From NCBI GenBank assembly GCA_031288985.1, contig JAITQH010000106.1:1-15151 (forward strand): a stretch of DNA of 15,151 bases, read 5' to 3'. Positions 14,044 through 15,151 of this stretch are shown here, in pieces; position 1 is the stretch's first letter, and the number at the start of each line of letters is the position of its first letter. The notes below the pieces were generated by a model. It ran no database searches, was not told the DNA's origin, and saw only the letters and a program-made list of their open reading frames with translations. This DNA is from Candidatus Methanoplasma sp. (GTDB lineage Archaea; Thermoplasmatota; Thermoplasmata; Methanomassiliicoccales; Methanomethylophilaceae). The position numbers were made by a program, and so were the translations under genes.

Positions 14044-14970
14044 ATGGCTCTAATTTTCAAATCCGGTGACGAGCTCTTCGACCAAGGCATCGATCTTGTC
14101 AAACGCAAGGAATATGCCAAAGCCAGGAGCAATTTCAGAAAGACAGTAGAAAAGGGGGGCAAGGAAAAGGCCCTTGCAGAGATGTACGTCGCGATACTCG
14201 ACGTCATAGCCTCACCGAAAGTCCCCGAGCCGTATGACCATCTGGCCGACGTCCTGCGGTCGGCCCAGGGGCCATTCGAGTTCGGACTGACGGAGGTCGA
14301 TCCGGCCAAAGCGATCGTCGAATCGAGGCTTGTGGCCGAACGCATAAGGACCCTTGCCATAGGCGGCGGCACTGACGCCGACAACATAAGGGGAGAGAGG
14401 CTCTTGGCCCTTGCCCAGAAGTATCAGGTGCAGATAGGCAACAACCCTCTGAAGATCTACGAGATCACCAGCGGAGACACCTCCACCACGGGTCTGAAGG
14501 AAGCTCTTCTGCTCCAGGCCATAGGCTACGAGGCCCTCTCCGCCTCGGTCGTGTTCTCCGATCCGAAGAAAGCGGCGGAGTACCTGCAGAACGCCTGCAA
14601 CTGCCGCAAGCAGCTGGGCGACAGCAACGGCAACGACCAGAACATGAAGCTCATAAGCTCATATTCCAAATCCGCCAAATGTTGGATCTGCGGTCGCCCC
14701 TCCACCGGAGAGGGCATACACTTCCTCGCCATGTCCAGCGACATCACCCCGTTCATGAGGGCCACCAACGACGACCTCCTGAAGTCGGCCCCGGACAGTT
14801 TCCAGTCGATATACGTCTGCAGGCCGTGCTACACCGCGATATCCCGGAAGTCCGACGAGATCGCAAAGGGGTACCACAACATAGCCATAGCCGAGATGAG
14901 GGCCATGGAGGCAAGACTTCAGGCTGAGATCGCATCCGTCCGCAGCATGACCGCCATGATGAGGCGGTGA
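14044..14970 (+). CDS. Zinc-binding protein of unknown function with helical N-terminal part
   Basis: I do not recognise a named family for this 308-residue protein. Residues about 8-55 (ELFDQGIDLVKRKEYAKARS onward) look like a tetratricopeptide-type helical hairpin, and the segment 85-190 is mainly helical. Two CxxC pairs, CWIC at 213-216 and CRPC at 259-262, are 42 residues apart and probably hold one zinc ion. The C-terminal tail is a charged helix. There is no signal peptide or membrane segment, so it should be cytoplasmic. The coding region uses ATA for Ile and AGG for Arg often. The stop is followed four bases later by a second cysteine-pair protein, suggesting an operon and perhaps a shared complex. 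A GTGA just before the ATG is a weak ribosome site. Confidence 0.8.
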   Translation: MALIFKSGDELFDQGIDLVKRKEYAKARSNFRKTVEKGGKEKALAEMYVAILDVIASPKVPEPYDHLADVLRSAQGPFEFGLTEVDPAKAIVESRLVAERIRTLAIGGGTDADNIRGERLLALAQKYQVQIGNNPLKIYEITSGDTSTTGLKEALLLQAIGYEALSASVVFSDPKKAAEYLQNACNCRKQLGDSNGNDQNMKLISSYSKSAKCWICGRPSTGEGIHFLAMSSDITPFMRATNDDLLKSAPDSFQSIYVCRPCYTAISRKSDEIAKGYHNIAIAEMRAMEARLQAEIASVRSMTAMMRR

Positions 14971-14974
14971 GCGG

Positions 14975-15151
14975 TTGGACGACATCGTAACTCTTCGGTG
15001 CAAATACTGCGGCGCGCCTCTGGACAGGAAGGATGTGGAGTCCGACTCCCCGTACGTCACGTGTTCCAGCTGCGGCACGACCCAGCAAAGGGTGGACGCC
15101 AAGGCGTACATGGATCAGATGATGGGGCAGATCCAATCGTGGATCAGCAAG
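14975..15151 (+). CDS. Partial zinc-ribbon protein with TTG start
   Basis: The frame starting at TTG 14975 is open to the window edge and gives 59 residues of an incomplete protein. It begins with a zinc ribbon: CKYC at residues 10-13, then CSSC at 31-34. A more helical Gln/Met-rich stretch follows (KAYMDQMMGQIQSWISK). TTG is the only start codon after the upstream in-frame stop at 14960-14962, and GGTGA at 14966-14970 can serve as its ribosome site. It lies four bases after the 308-residue zinc-binding protein gene, so the two are almost certainly co-transcribed. What the C-terminal part does cannot be told from this window. Confidence 0.65.
   Translation, partial: MDDIVTLRCKYCGAPLDRKDVESDSPYVTCSSCGTTQQRVDAKAYMDQMMGQIQSWISK

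Noticed and set aside
13869..14069. Small 66-codon gene before the zinc-binding protein gene
   Set aside because: It overlaps the start of the well-supported downstream gene, has no motif, and lies mostly in what looks like leader or promoter DNA.
1..15151. CRISPR array, insertion sequence, tRNA or rRNA gene
   Set aside because: No regularly spaced repeats, transposase motifs, terminal inverted repeats or tRNA-like folds were seen on reading through the window.

Overview
The window looks archaeal, and most likely comes from a methanogen-type member of the Thermoplasmatota such as Methanomassiliicoccales; this placement is inference. The support is indirect. Several genes have AT-rich TATA-like boxes about 25-28 bases before an ATG, with no Shine-Dalgarno site (leaderless style). 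A separate nifH-nifD-nifK-like trio is present. All eight genes whose stop can be seen end in TGA (7) or TAA (1), never TAG. Coding DNA is GC-rich and the gaps between genes are AT-rich. A bacterial host is not formally excluded.

Layout from left to right. The end of the window at base 1 cuts a minus-strand gene for a small membrane-anchored or secreted protein of unknown function (start at 196). A gap of about 600 bases without a convincing gene follows. Next is a minus-strand nitrogen-assimilation pair: a type III glutamine synthetase (7409 to 5229) followed 15 bases later by a full-length glutamate synthase large subunit (5213 to 792). Upstream of it are an AAA ATPase with a DUF4143-type C-terminal domain (minus strand), preceded by a striking palindrome at its promoter, and a small plus-strand membrane protein with a bacterial PH-like domain. 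A strong hairpin separates that gene from the convergent nif-like operon.

The nif-like operon (13712 to 9899, minus strand) encodes a NifH-like reductase, a NifD-like and a NifK-like subunit, each pair joined by a four-base ATGA stop/start overlap. The P-cluster cysteines and the cysteine that holds the large cofactor are conserved. The active-site residues that define N2-reducing enzymes are not, and nifI1, nifI2, nifE, nifN and nifB are absent from the window. It is best described as a nitrogenase-like oxidoreductase of unknown substrate. A methylthio-alkane-reductase-type role is one testable idea. A gapped palindrome, CTGAAT-N6-ATTCAG, lies next to its predicted promoter.

The right end carries a plus-strand gene for a 308-residue zinc-binding protein of unknown function. 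Four bases after it begins a TTG-started zinc-ribbon gene that runs off the end.

Functional picture: glutamine synthetase and glutamate synthase form the GS-GOGAT route of ammonium assimilation. Their closeness to a nitrogenase-like operon could suggest nitrogen-linked regulation, but the substitutions in the NifD-like protein argue against simple N2 fixation. The ATPase and PH-domain genes between them look like accessory genes.
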